Part shown: piece by piece, positions 18,372-27,028 of the stretch
Layout of the letters: each line of letters starts with the position of its first letter
How positions within the stretch are numbered: position 1 is the first letter of the stretch
Source: Paenibacillus cremeus
Lineage (GTDB): Bacteria > Bacillota > Bacilli > Paenibacillales > NBRC-103111
Direction: 5' to 3'
Assembly (NCBI RefSeq): GCF_007786445.1
Contig: NZ_VNJI01000013.1
Coordinates: forward strand, 62,001 to 126,000
DNA: 64,000 nt
Made by a program: the position numbers and the translations under genes
The notes under the pieces: model-generated
Seen by the model: the letters and a program-made list of their open reading frames with translations, nothing else
The model's database searches: none
What the model was told of the DNA's origin: nothing

Positions 18372-19508
18372 TTACTTATCAAATCCGTTGCGGTTGCGGT
18401 TGCGCAGGAAGGTTGGGATGTCGAGCTGGTCGCTCGATGGTTGGTTCCCAAACGGACGCAAGTTATTCAGACGCGAGTCTGCTGTTTCCTGCTGCTGCGC
18501 TTGTGGTGCTGCTGTACCGGTTCCTGTAGGCTTGCGAAGGCCTGGGGTGACCGACTTATATTCAAAGCCGGTGGCAATGACCGTTACGACGATCTCATCT
18601 TTGAGGTTCTCGTCGATCACCGCACCGAAAATCATATTCACTTCCATATCCGCAGCGGATGCCACGATATCGGCCGCTTCATTGACCTCATACAAGGAGA
18701 GGCTTGTTCCGCCAGTAATGTTGAGCAGCACGCCGCGAGCGCCGTCGATGGACGTTTCCAGCAATGGGGACGAAATAGCTTTCTTCGCGGCTTCGGCCGC
18801 ACGGTTTTCTCCCGTAGCGACACCGATACCCATCAGCGCGGAGCCGCGCTCGGTCATAATCGTCTTCACGTCCGCAAAGTCCAGGTTGATCAGACCTGGA
18901 ATGGCAATCAGGTTGGAAATACCTTGAACCCCTTGACGGAGTACGTTATCCGCTTCACGGAATGCTTCCAGCATCGGCGTCTTCTTGTCGATAATTTCAA
19001 GCAATCGATCGTTCGGAATCACGATCAATGTATCCACTTTCTCTTTCAGCGCAGCGATCCCTTGCTCTGCTTGCAATTGACGCTTCCGACCTTCAAAGGT
19101 AAAGGGACGAGTCACTACGCCCACCGTTAATGCTCCGCACTCTTTGGCGATTTCAGCGATGACCGGAGCAGCACCCGTTCCAGTACCTCCGCCCATCCCC
19201 GCTGTAACGAATACCATATCCGCACCTTTGAGCGTGTTAATGATCTGCTCGCGGGTTTCTTCAGCCGCTTTCTTGCCGACCTCCGGATTCGCACCCGCGC
19301 CTAATCCTCGAGTCAGTTTATCGCCAATTTGCAACTTCTGCTCCGATTTCGCATAGTGAAGCGCCTGAGCGTCAGTGTTCACCGTAATGAATTCAACGCC
19401 TTTAACGCCGTTATCTATCATTCGGTTGACTGCGTTGCTGCCGCCGCCTCCTACGCCGATGACCTTAATTTTCGCCAGATGGTCCAAGTCCATGTCAAGT
19501 TCAAACAT
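18372..19508 (-). CDS. ftsZ: Cell division protein FtsZ
   Basis: FtsZ is the tubulin-like GTPase that forms the division ring. The 378-residue protein has the nucleotide-binding [13 protein letters not shown] near the N terminus, the tubulin signature [11 protein letters not shown] near 105, and the T7-loop region NLDFADV. After the core comes a Gln/Ala-rich linker and the C-terminal peptide [11 protein letters not shown], which binds FtsA and SepF. ftsA lies just upstream and the strong terminator downstream ends the unit. Confidence 0.98.
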   Translation of the reverse strand: MFELDMDLDHLAKIKVIGVGGGGSNAVNRMIDNGVKGVEFITVNTDAQALHYAKSEQKLQIGDKLTRGLGAGANPEVGKKAAEETREQIINTLKGADMVFVTAGMGGGTGTGAAPVIAEIAKECGALTVGVVTRPFTFEGRKRQLQAEQGIAALKEKVDTLIVIPNDRLLEIIDKKTPMLEAFREADNVLRQGVQGISNLIAIPGLINLDFADVKTIMTERGSALMGIGVATGENRAAEAAKKAISSPLLETSIDGARGVLLNITGGTSLSLYEVNEAADIVASAADMEVNMIFGAVIDENLKDEIVVTVIATGFEYKSVTPGLRKPTGTGTAAPQAQQQETADSRLNNLRPFGNQPSSDQLDIPTFLRNRNRNGFDK

Positions 19509-19559
19509 TTCAGCGTCTTCCCCTTCATTCGGCTATCTATTTCGTAGCCTTACTATGTC

Positions 19560-20813
19560 TTAAATAAATTCACTTAGCCAATTTTTAAACCGTTCCATAG
19601 CCGAGGGCTTTGCTTCTTCCGGAGAGGACGACGCTTTTTTTGCCGTGCTGGTCACCATTTTCTTAACCGCGCTTTGTTTGGCATTGCGCAAATATTTGGA
19701 TGCATACTGGATGATTCCTACACCGCTTGTGAACGATGGATCGCGTACTCCGATGAAGTCCGGCACCGCGATTCGTACGGAGGTACCTAATTCATGTTGT
19801 GCAACGGCCAGCATCCCCGGCATCGATACCGTTCCGCCCGTCAGCACATAACCGCCAGGAAGCTCGGTAAATCCTAAGCGCTGCACTTCAAGCAGAATCA
19901 GGTGGAAAATTTCCTGTACGCGAGGCTCTACAATGTTAGCCAAGTCGACTTGGGAAAACTCCTTGTCCACATTGCTGCCGATTCGGTTTACTTTAAACAC
20001 TTGATCCGCTGCTGCGTGCTCGACGACGGCGCAGCCGAATTTCAGCTTAATTTTCTCAGCAATATCCGCTTGCGTTCTTAATCCGTATGCAATGTCATTG
20101 GTGATATATTCGCCGCCGATCGGCAATGTCGATGTCGCTACCAGATTGCCTTCGTTATAGACGGCGATCGTAGTAGCACCCGCTCCGATGTCTACTAGCA
20201 CTGTTCCAACGGCTTTCTCATCCTTGGACAAGGCCAAATGCCCTGCGGCAAGCGACATCAGAATTAATCCTGTCACTTTCAGCCCTGATTTTTCCACCAC
20301 ACGCAGTAAATTATGTATGGCTGTCTTCGTTCCTGTTACAATCGTTGCTTCTACTTCGAGACGTACCCCGATCATGCTTCTTGGGTCATGAATTTGATCC
20401 GTTCCATCCACTACGTACTGGTTGGGGACCACACCGATAATCTCCCGTTCAGGTGCTAAAGGAATCACTTTGGCCGCTTGAATCACGCGTTCGATATCGT
20501 CGTTTCCGATTTCCCGGTCTTCGTTCGAGACGGCTACTACGCCATGGCTCGATTGCAAAGAAATATGGTTGCCTGAAATGCCCACGTATACTTCGGAAAT
20601 TTGAATTCCAACCATGCGCTCCGCATGGTCGATGGCGCTTCGGATCGACTGCACCGTTTGATCGATATCAACAATAGCTCCCTTGCGTATTCCTTGGGAG
20701 TCGGCAGATCCAACTCCAATTATATTAATGGCGCCGTTTACGACTTCCCCAATAATAGCACGAACTTTGGATGTACCGATGTCCAAACTAACAATGATGT
20801 CATTGCTGCTCAA
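19560..20813 (-). CDS. ftsA: Cell division protein FtsA
   Basis: FtsA is an actin-like ATPase that tethers FtsZ to the membrane. The 417-residue protein starts VSLDIGTSKVRAIIGEV, the phosphate-1 motif, and has VDIGAGATTIAVY (phosphate-2) and VLTGGTVSMPGM (adenosine motif). The C-terminal amphipathic helix MERFKNWLSEFI is the membrane anchor. The start codon is TTG (20811-20813), nine bases after AGGAGG. The small genes that separate divIB and ftsA in B. subtilis (ylxW, ylxX, sbp) are missing: only a 213-base gap lies upstream. Confidence 0.97.
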   Translation of the reverse strand: MSSNDIIVSLDIGTSKVRAIIGEVVNGAINIIGVGSADSQGIRKGAIVDIDQTVQSIRSAIDHAERMVGIQISEVYVGISGNHISLQSSHGVVAVSNEDREIGNDDIERVIQAAKVIPLAPEREIIGVVPNQYVVDGTDQIHDPRSMIGVRLEVEATIVTGTKTAIHNLLRVVEKSGLKVTGLILMSLAAGHLALSKDEKAVGTVLVDIGAGATTIAVYNEGNLVATSTLPIGGEYITNDIAYGLRTQADIAEKIKLKFGCAVVEHAAADQVFKVNRIGSNVDKEFSQVDLANIVEPRVQEIFHLILLEVQRLGFTELPGGYVLTGGTVSMPGMLAVAQHELGTSVRIAVPDFIGVRDPSFTSGVGIIQYASKYLRNAKQSAVKKMVTSTAKKASSSPEEAKPSAMERFKNWLSEFI

Positions 20814-21026
20814 CCCGTGGCACCTCCTGTGACTAATGTAATAAATGAGCCTTGGTCAGCAAACCTCCTGTATTTATTCCACATGGCTCACGAATTCCCT
20901 CTTTTTTGCGCAAACTTTTTCAAAACAATTTCATAATTTACACAAGTTTATACCATAATTGTAATTCTATCATTCTTTTGGACTATTGAGTAGAGTATTT
21001 TGGCCTATTGAGCCTATGAAAATCCT

Positions 21027-21932
21027 TTAGTTTCGAGGTGTGTCTTTGCTTGGCGGCTTTGCATCTTTTCCAGTTGCTCCACTTGCGGGTGCGCTGTTCG
21101 AGGCTGCGCCCGATGCCGGCTTGCCTGGGTCTTTGGTCTGCGGGCCAGCTGGTTTCCCGTTTCCATTGTCTTTAGAAGGAGCGCTCTCCGCTTCGAATGG
21201 CATATGGGAGTCCGCTTCTAGCATTTTAATAATGCCGCTATTAATTTTGTTTTCGTGCAGGCTGGCAATGTAGGACTCGAGATTCTTCATTTTTTGCGGT
21301 AAATACCCGATCGTGGTCTGAACCTCGAATTGGGATCGCGTATACATCTTGATCTTATCCGGATACGAATCGCTAGACGCCGGCTTGATTTCGGAAATAT
21401 CGGAAAAATACGCTGGCGACAGCGAAGCCATGGCGAGACACAGCTTGGTCTTGAGCGGATCGTCCTTCGCCCAGCCGGTTAAAATCGGTTTATCCAGCGC
21501 CACGCCTTGCACAGTAATAGGAACTACGCTGGCATCAGCCAGGAGCGCCTCAATCTGTCCACCGTCACCAATTTGATACGCGACTTTGGGATATTCTTTA
21601 ATCTCGATCAAAATCCGGCCGGGGAAGTGCTTGGATACCGTTACCGACTCTATCATTTTGAGCGCTTTGACTTGCTCCTCAATGCTGCTAGAGGACACCG
21701 AAAAGAAATGATCCCCCGGCTTGACCGCAGCGGCTTGTCCAATCTCAGCCTCCGACACCAGTTCCTCTCCCTGAATCTCGATTACCGTAATTTTACTGAG
21801 CGAGGATTGAAAGAACAGCACCGCCAGCAGGGTCACGAAAAAAATGAACAGAAAGGTGAGCAGCTTCTTGCTGCTGCGGCCTCGGCCTCTCGGGCTTGGA
21901 TTTTTGATGATGGGTAAGCGGTCTTCTGGCAT
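21027..21932 (-). CDS. ftsQ: Cell division protein FtsQ/DivIB
   Basis: FtsQ (DivIB) is a bitopic membrane protein that joins the division complex with FtsL and the septal PBP. The 301-residue protein has a short basic cytoplasmic N terminus, one membrane segment (about 25-45), a POTRA domain starting at KITVIEIQGEELVSEAEI, and a beta domain. The last 60 or so residues are rich in Pro, Gly, Ala, Ser and Lys and probably unstructured. The ATG follows AGGAGGCAACC. It is separated from murA by a terminator and palindromic element copy B. Confidence 0.93.
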   Translation of the reverse strand: MPEDRLPIIKNPSPRGRGRSSKKLLTFLFIFFVTLLAVLFFQSSLSKITVIEIQGEELVSEAEIGQAAAVKPGDHFFSVSSSSIEEQVKALKMIESVTVSKHFPGRILIEIKEYPKVAYQIGDGGQIEALLADASVVPITVQGVALDKPILTGWAKDDPLKTKLCLAMASLSPAYFSDISEIKPASSDSYPDKIKMYTRSQFEVQTTIGYLPQKMKNLESYIASLHENKINSGIIKMLEADSHMPFEAESAPSKDNGNGKPAGPQTKDPGKPASGAASNSAPASGATGKDAKPPSKDTPRN

Positions 21933-21994
21933 GGTTGCCTCCTGAGGGGGCGCTTTGAATGTGGGGTTTCGTTAACCGCTTGGGTGTGGTTCCG

Positions 21995-22109
21995 GGGCAA
22001 CTGTATCTGCTTTCGGCCGCTGTTGAAATGGGATTATTATTACTAGACCTGAGCGGTGATAATCCCATTTCAAAGGCGGCACTTAAACTCTACAGCAGAC
22101 ACATTGCCC
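21995..22109. repeat. Structured palindromic element, copy B
   Basis: The same architecture as copy A at 18138: TGTATCTGC (22002-22010) with GCAGACACA (22095-22103), GCCGC (22016-22020) with GCGGC (22076-22080), and a perfect 15-pair inner stem (22023-22037 with 22059-22073). GGGCAA (21995-22000) pairs with TTGCCC (22104-22109), leaving a bulged C at 22001. The unpaired stretch ACTTAAACTCTACA matches that of copy A. Stem bases that differ from copy A nearly all differ in pairs. Confidence 0.85.
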
Positions 22110-22159
22110 TCCACCTTCCTGGCGGATAAAAAAACGTTACATTCAAAAGCGGGATAATA

Positions 22160-22190
22160 AAAATAAAGCACCCGAGTAGTCTACTCGGGT
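22160..22190 (-). terminator. Terminator after murA
   Basis: ACCCGAGTAG (22170-22179) pairs perfectly with CTACTCGGGT (22181-22190). On the minus strand it is followed by a T-rich tail. It lies about 130 bases past the murA stop. Confidence 0.75.
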
Positions 22191-22317
22191 TGGGATTTAA
22201 AGGATGTAAAGAGCGATCTTGTCTTAAACCTATGTAAACCGCCGAATATCCCTCTTCAACCTCAATGGAAGGAAAAGGGATAATTCAGCGGCAGCGTGCA
22301 TAAGGATTAATAAATGC

Positions 22318-23586
22318 TTACTCTGTGGCTACCGGGGTCGTGCGGTGAATGCTGGCGCCCAATCGGCCGAGCATCTGCTCGATGCGGTCATATCCACGAT
22401 CAATGTGATGAATCTGCTCTATGATCGTCGTTCCTTGAGCGGCAAGCCCCGCGATAACCAGGGCAGCTCCGGCACGTAAGTCGGTAGCCTCTACTGTGGC
22501 TCCATACAGTCTCGGTACCCCTCTGATAAAGGCCGAGTTCAAATCGACTCGAATATCTGCACCCATGCGCGAAAGTTCATCCACATGCTTAAATCTGCCT
22601 TCAAATACGGTTTCTTTCACAATGCTGACTCCATCTGCCAAGCTTAAGAGCACCATGATCTGCGATTGCAAATCCGTCGGAAATGACGGATACGGTGAGG
22701 TGACGATCCGCTCCACCGACTTAGGCCGGGTTAGCGCGCATACGTTCATTATATCACCGTCGATTGTAATTTGAACACCCGCCCGTTTTAAAACATGGAT
22801 GGCGGAGGTCAAATGAGCCGGGCACACCCGGTTCAAAGTAATGTTGCCTCGGGTAACCGCTGCAGCGATCATTAGCGTTCCTGCCACGATGCGGTCTGGA
22901 ATAATTCGATAAGTACAAGGGGTAAGCTGCGAAACGCCCTCGATCGTTATGGTATCTGTGCCGGCTCCTATAATTTTGGCCCCCATCGCGTTCAGGAAGT
23001 TTTGCAGATCCTGAATTTCCGGCTCGCGGGCCGCACCTGTGATCGTCGTCAAGCCTTTGGCCATCACGGCCGCCATCATAATATTCTCGGTCGCGCCCAC
23101 GCTTGGATAGTCCAGTACGATTTCGGTGCCTTGCAGCTCTTTGGCCGTACATACAATTTTGTTGCCGCTCTCCTCGATTTCCGCGCCCAGTGCGGTCAAA
23201 CCGCGAAGATGCAGGTCGATCTTCCGCTCTCCGATCGCACACCCGCCGGGCTGATACAGCTCTACTCTACCGACCCTAGCAAGAAGCGGCCCCATCAAAA
23301 AAATCGAAGAGCGCATCTGGCTCATCAAATGCTCCGGAATGTGAAACTGATGCACGTCAATCGTGTTGACCGTTACTTTCTCGCCTTGGTGCTCTGCTTT
23401 ACATCCGAGCGAACGCAAGATGTCGAGCATGACCCCAATGTCGGAAAGCTCCGGCACATTTTCAATCGTAATCGTACCTTCCGCCATAATGCTGGCTGCC
23501 ATGATGGGCAGTGCCGCATTTTTTGCACCGTGAATCTTGATGGCTCCCGTAAGAGGTTTCCCACCTTCGATTACCAACTTTTCCAA
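22318..23586 (-). CDS. murA: UDP-N-acetylglucosamine 1-carboxyvinyltransferase
   Basis: MurA adds enolpyruvate from PEP to UDP-GlcNAc, the first committed step of peptidoglycan synthesis and the target of fosfomycin. The 422-residue protein begins MEKLVIEGGKPLTGAIKIHG. The active-site cysteine is present in QPGGCAIGERKIDLHL, so fosfomycin sensitivity would be expected at this residue. The start codon is TTG (23584-23586) after GGAGGTGGGAC. Its place between murB and ftsQ differs from B. subtilis, where murAA lies elsewhere. Confidence 0.97.
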   Translation of the reverse strand: MEKLVIEGGKPLTGAIKIHGAKNAALPIMAASIMAEGTITIENVPELSDIGVMLDILRSLGCKAEHQGEKVTVNTIDVHQFHIPEHLMSQMRSSIFLMGPLLARVGRVELYQPGGCAIGERKIDLHLRGLTALGAEIEESGNKIVCTAKELQGTEIVLDYPSVGATENIMMAAVMAKGLTTITGAAREPEIQDLQNFLNAMGAKIIGAGTDTITIEGVSQLTPCTYRIIPDRIVAGTLMIAAAVTRGNITLNRVCPAHLTSAIHVLKRAGVQITIDGDIMNVCALTRPKSVERIVTSPYPSFPTDLQSQIMVLLSLADGVSIVKETVFEGRFKHVDELSRMGADIRVDLNSAFIRGVPRLYGATVEATDLRAGAALVIAGLAAQGTTIIEQIHHIDRGYDRIEQMLGRLGASIHRTTPVATE

Positions 23587-23601
23587 AGTCCCACCTCCGA
23601 T

Positions 23602-24507
23602 TTACCGCTCCCCCACCGCCAATACTTCAGGCACAAGACGCACACCGTAAACGTTCAGTACGGTATCCTTTACTTGTTCGATTAAGGTGAGCACGTCGTG
23701 AGCTGTAGCCTGCCCGGTGTTGACAATAAAGTTGGCGTGCAGCGGGGATACCTCGGCGCCTCCGACCCGTAGACCCTTTAACCCGGCCTCTTCGATCAGC
23801 TTGGCGGCAAAATTGCCCTCCGGATTACGGAACACACTGCCGGCGCAGGCCAGCTGCAGCGGCTGCGTCCGCAGACGCCGGTCTTTAAACGCCGCAAGCG
23901 ATGCCCCGATCTCCTTCCGGTCTCCATACTTTAACTGGAAGACCGCTTCCGTTACGATGCCCGGCTGCAAATGCAGCAACGAATGCCGATAAGCATAAGC
24001 CAGATCATCCTTCTGCAGCGTAACCAACTCTCCTGTCGGCAGCAGCACCTCAGCTCGCAGTAAAATGCGTGACACATCAGACCCGTGCGCCCCCGCGTTC
24101 ATGTAGACGGCGCCTCCCACGGTTCCCGGAATTCCACCTGCGAATTCCAATCCGGTCAACCCTTCCCGCGCTACGGTAAGGCACAGGACAATGAACGAAC
24201 AAGCCCCTCCGGCCGTCACCTGCTCCCCATCGATCCGAATGGTCTCGAGCGCATCACCCAGCTTGACGACGACTCCGCGAATGCCTTTGTCGGACACCAG
24301 CAGATTGGAGCCTCTTCCAAGAACGAACCATGGCGTTTGATGGGTATAGAACAATTTCACCGCATCAACCAGCTGCTGCTTCGTTTGTGGAATAAGCAAG
24401 ACGTCGGCGGGGCCGCCGATTTTCCATGTGGTATGGGGAGCAAGCGGTTCGTTCAATCGAACGTCACCGTAGGAGCCGCTCCTAAGTTCTGAAATGACCT
24501 GTTGCAT
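23602..24507 (-). CDS. murB: UDP-N-acetylenolpyruvoylglucosamine reductase
   Basis: MurB is a flavoenzyme that reduces the MurA product to UDP-MurNAc using NADPH. The start at 24507 (MQQVISELRSG) follows AAGGAGGATTTCCC and gives 301 residues. The FAD-binding stretches HTTWKIGGPAD, LGRGSNLLVSD and GGIPGTVGGAVYMNAGAHG are clear, and the C-terminal GLRVGGAEVSPLHANFIVN is typical of the short type IIa enzyme. The 241-base gap to murG shows nothing I can name. Confidence 0.96.
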   Translation of the reverse strand: MQQVISELRSGSYGDVRLNEPLAPHTTWKIGGPADVLLIPQTKQQLVDAVKLFYTHQTPWFVLGRGSNLLVSDKGIRGVVVKLGDALETIRIDGEQVTAGGACSFIVLCLTVAREGLTGLEFAGGIPGTVGGAVYMNAGAHGSDVSRILLRAEVLLPTGELVTLQKDDLAYAYRHSLLHLQPGIVTEAVFQLKYGDRKEIGASLAAFKDRRLRTQPLQLACAGSVFRNPEGNFAAKLIEEAGLKGLRVGGAEVSPLHANFIVNTGQATAHDVLTLIEQVKDTVLNVYGVRLVPEVLAVGER

Positions 24508-24748
24508 GGGAAATCCTCCTTCACAGAACGGCAAGGCGCGCGGACTTCAATTGAAATCCCGAATCGCAATGCTATAGCGGAAACATGGTTGGTCCATCTC
24601 CGTTATGAGCAAGGCGGATTGAGCTTTTCACAAGCGGGTTCTCCATGTCTTTCGCTCGTATCTGCTGCTTCGCCAGGTGTCTGTCACGGTTATAGTGTAG
24701 TTTATGTGCAATCGGATAGAGTGTGACAATCGCCCATCGCATTTTTCG

Positions 24749-25822
24749 TCAAATGCCGGTACGACGGTGCTTCTCAATTAGGCTTACAATCGTATCCGTC
24801 CCGTTGCCGAACGGATTCATAGCCATGCGCTCTTGTACGGCAGAAACGCTGTCTTGCAGCTCGGAAAGCTGCTTTAACAGCGTGTCCGGGGTTAAATCTT
24901 CTTCGTAGAGGACCTTCGCGTACCCCATCCGTTCAAACGATTCCGCGTTCAAGATTTGATCTCCGCGGCTGGCCTGCCTCGAAAGCGGAATAAGCAGCAT
25001 CGGCTTGCGCAGCGCCAAAAATTCAAAGATCGAGGTGGAGCCAGCCCGGGACACCACCACATCGGAGCAAGCCAGCAAATCCGCCAACTCATCCTTCACA
25101 TACTCGAACTGCTGATACCCACGAACCGAGGTCAGCGACGGGTCGACGTGTCCTTTTCCGCAAATATGGATCAGCTGGAATCGCTGCAATAGTGCATCCA
25201 GCGATTGACGAATCGCTGCATTGATCCGCTGAGCGCCCAGACTTCCGCCCATAATGAAAAGAACAGGCTTCTGCGAATGAAAATCGCACAGCTGCAGTCC
25301 GCGGGACCGTTTGCCCTGCGTAATTTGCTCGCGGATGGGCAGCCCTGTGCATTCCGCCTTCGGGCTGTGAACCAGCTTCAGCGTTTCCGGGAAGGTGACG
25401 CAAATTTTGGAGACGAACGGCATGGAAATTTTGTTCGCTAGCCCCGGCGTCAGGTCGGACTCATGGGAAATGACCGGAATCCCGCGCAGCTTACTGGCCA
25501 AAATGACCGGGACAGCAACAAAGCCCCCCTTCGAAAAGACGATGTGGGGCTTGATGGTGCCGAGCAGCCGATACGCATCGACTACGCCTTGGAGCACCTT
25601 GAATGGATCTTTAAAATTTTTCAAATCGAAATATCTTCTAAGCTTTCCGGACGAAATATGATGAAAAGGAATGCCCTCGTGGTCGATAATCTCCTTCTCA
25701 ATTCCATCCTTCGAGCCGATATATTCCATCTCCCAGCCCTGCGAGCGGAGCTTGGCCATGATCGCCAAATTCGGAGTCACATGGCCCGCTGTCCCGCCTC
25801 CGGTGAAGACGATTTTTTTCAT
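24749..25822 (-). CDS. murG: UDP-GlcNAc:lipid I N-acetylglucosaminyltransferase
   Basis: MurG makes lipid II from lipid I at the inner face of the membrane. The 357-residue protein is a GT-B fold enzyme with the N-terminal GGGTAGHVTPN loop, HESDLTPGLANK in the acceptor domain and MGGSLGAQRINAAI in the donor domain. The ATG at 25820-25822 is favoured (GAGGTGA eight bases upstream); a GTG four codons earlier is possible. It follows the SEDS gene closely. Confidence 0.97.
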   Translation of the reverse strand: MKKIVFTGGGTAGHVTPNLAIMAKLRSQGWEMEYIGSKDGIEKEIIDHEGIPFHHISSGKLRRYFDLKNFKDPFKVLQGVVDAYRLLGTIKPHIVFSKGGFVAVPVILASKLRGIPVISHESDLTPGLANKISMPFVSKICVTFPETLKLVHSPKAECTGLPIREQITQGKRSRGLQLCDFHSQKPVLFIMGGSLGAQRINAAIRQSLDALLQRFQLIHICGKGHVDPSLTSVRGYQQFEYVKDELADLLACSDVVVSRAGSTSIFEFLALRKPMLLIPLSRQASRGDQILNAESFERMGYAKVLYEEDLTPDTLLKQLSELQDSVSAVQERMAMNPFGNGTDTIVSLIEKHRRTGI

Positions 25823-25830
25823 TGATAAGG

Positions 25831-26928
25831 TCACCTCGAATATCGGGAAATATTAAGCAGTACGCCGATGGAGGTCAGCATGAGCGTAAGAGAGGACCCT
25901 CCCGCACTGATCAAAGGAAGGGTGATGCCGGTGACCGGGAACATGCCGATGACGACGCCGATGTTAATGATGACCTGAACGGCAATCATCCCGACGATAC
26001 CTGTTGCAAGCAGGCTGCCGAACGTATCTGGCGCTGTAATCGCCGTGCGCATTCCGCGCCAAAGCAGCATTGTAAATAATATCAAGACGAACGAGCCGCC
26101 GATAAAGCCGAGCTCTTCGGCTATAATGGAAAATATAAAGTCCGTTTGGGGCTCGGGCAGGTAGCTGTATTTTTGCCTACTCATTCCGAGGCCAAGTCCG
26201 ACTAGCCCGCCAGGTCCGATCGCATAAAGCGACTGAATGGCCTGATAGCCTGCGCCGAGCGGATCCTGCCATGGATCGAGAAACGCGGTAATTCGCTTCA
26301 AGCGATAGGGAGCCGCAATAATGAGGCCCACAAAGCCGGCGATGCCGACAAAGCCCAGGTAAGACAAATGCAAGAGTCTAGCGCCAGCCGTATATATGAT
26401 CAGCAGCGATGCGCCAACCAGCACCACGCCGGTGCCCAGGTCCGGCTGCAGCATGATCAGACCGAAGGCTAGTCCGACCAATCCCAGCGGAGGAAGCAGT
26501 CCTCTGGTAAATTGCGTAATCGTGCTTTGCTGCTCCGATAGCCACTTGGACAAAAAGATGATCATTCCCATCTTCATAAACTCGGACGGCTGAATCCCGA
26601 ACGCGCCGATGCCCAGCCAGCTGCGTGCACCGCCGCGCACTACGCCCACTCCTGGGATGAGCACACCGATGAGCAAAATAAAGCAAACGATCATCGCGAT
26701 TTTGGCATACTTTTTCCAGACCATGTAATCGGTGTTCATCGTAAAAATCATAGCTACCACGCCTAGCACGGCAAACAACGCTTGGCGCTTCAAGTAGTAG
26801 AAGCTGTCGCCGAATTCGCGAAACGCGAGCACGGCGCTCGCGCTGTACACCATCACGATGCCGATCACGAGCAGCATCAAAGTAGAGCCTAACAATAACA
26901 AATCCGGAGTCGAACGCGCTTTGACCAT
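25831..26928 (-). CDS. spoVE: SEDS glycosyltransferase, FtsW/SpoVE
   Basis: A polytopic membrane protein of 365 residues that polymerises lipid II at the septum or spore cortex, paired with a class B PBP. Ten hydrophobic segments are visible. The family motif PYRLKRITAFLDPWQDPLGAGYQ and the later LPEPQTDFIFSIIAEELG are intact. Its place between murD and murG matches spoVE of B. subtilis and ftsW of other bacteria, and sequence alone does not separate the two roles. The ATG at 26926-26928 is favoured over a GTG three codons earlier. Confidence 0.9.
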   Translation of the reverse strand: MVKARSTPDLLLLGSTLMLLVIGIVMVYSASAVLAFREFGDSFYYLKRQALFAVLGVVAMIFTMNTDYMVWKKYAKIAMIVCFILLIGVLIPGVGVVRGGARSWLGIGAFGIQPSEFMKMGMIIFLSKWLSEQQSTITQFTRGLLPPLGLVGLAFGLIMLQPDLGTGVVLVGASLLIIYTAGARLLHLSYLGFVGIAGFVGLIIAAPYRLKRITAFLDPWQDPLGAGYQAIQSLYAIGPGGLVGLGLGMSRQKYSYLPEPQTDFIFSIIAEELGFIGGSFVLILFTMLLWRGMRTAITAPDTFGSLLATGIVGMIAVQVIINIGVVIGMFPVTGITLPLISAGGSSLTLMLTSIGVLLNISRYSR

Positions 26929-27028
26929 ACCGCCCACACCTCTAACCTTTGGTTACTAGGGCAGGCAACAGCAGATAGATTGCATGCGGCGTAAACCGCA
27001 CACCAACTACAGCTTGTATACCCCCCTT

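Noticed and set aside
18200-18451. 83-codon minus-strand frame across the ftsZ terminator and palindrome A
   Set aside because: It runs through a terminator and the palindromic element; the equivalent frame in copy B has a stop codon early in the shared part, so no protein is conserved.
21793-22068. 91-codon minus-strand frame across palindrome B and the start of ftsQ
   Set aside because: It overlaps ftsQ out of frame and depends on palindrome sequence that is not coding in copy A in the same way.
18138-22109. Reading the palindromic pair as an insertion sequence or its ends
   Set aside because: No transposase gene lies between the copies, both copies have the same orientation, and the DNA between them is the normal ftsQ-ftsA-ftsZ block.
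24508-24748. A hidden gene in the murB-murG gap
   Set aside because: No frame with a ribosome site or recognisable product was seen; the gap appears non-coding.
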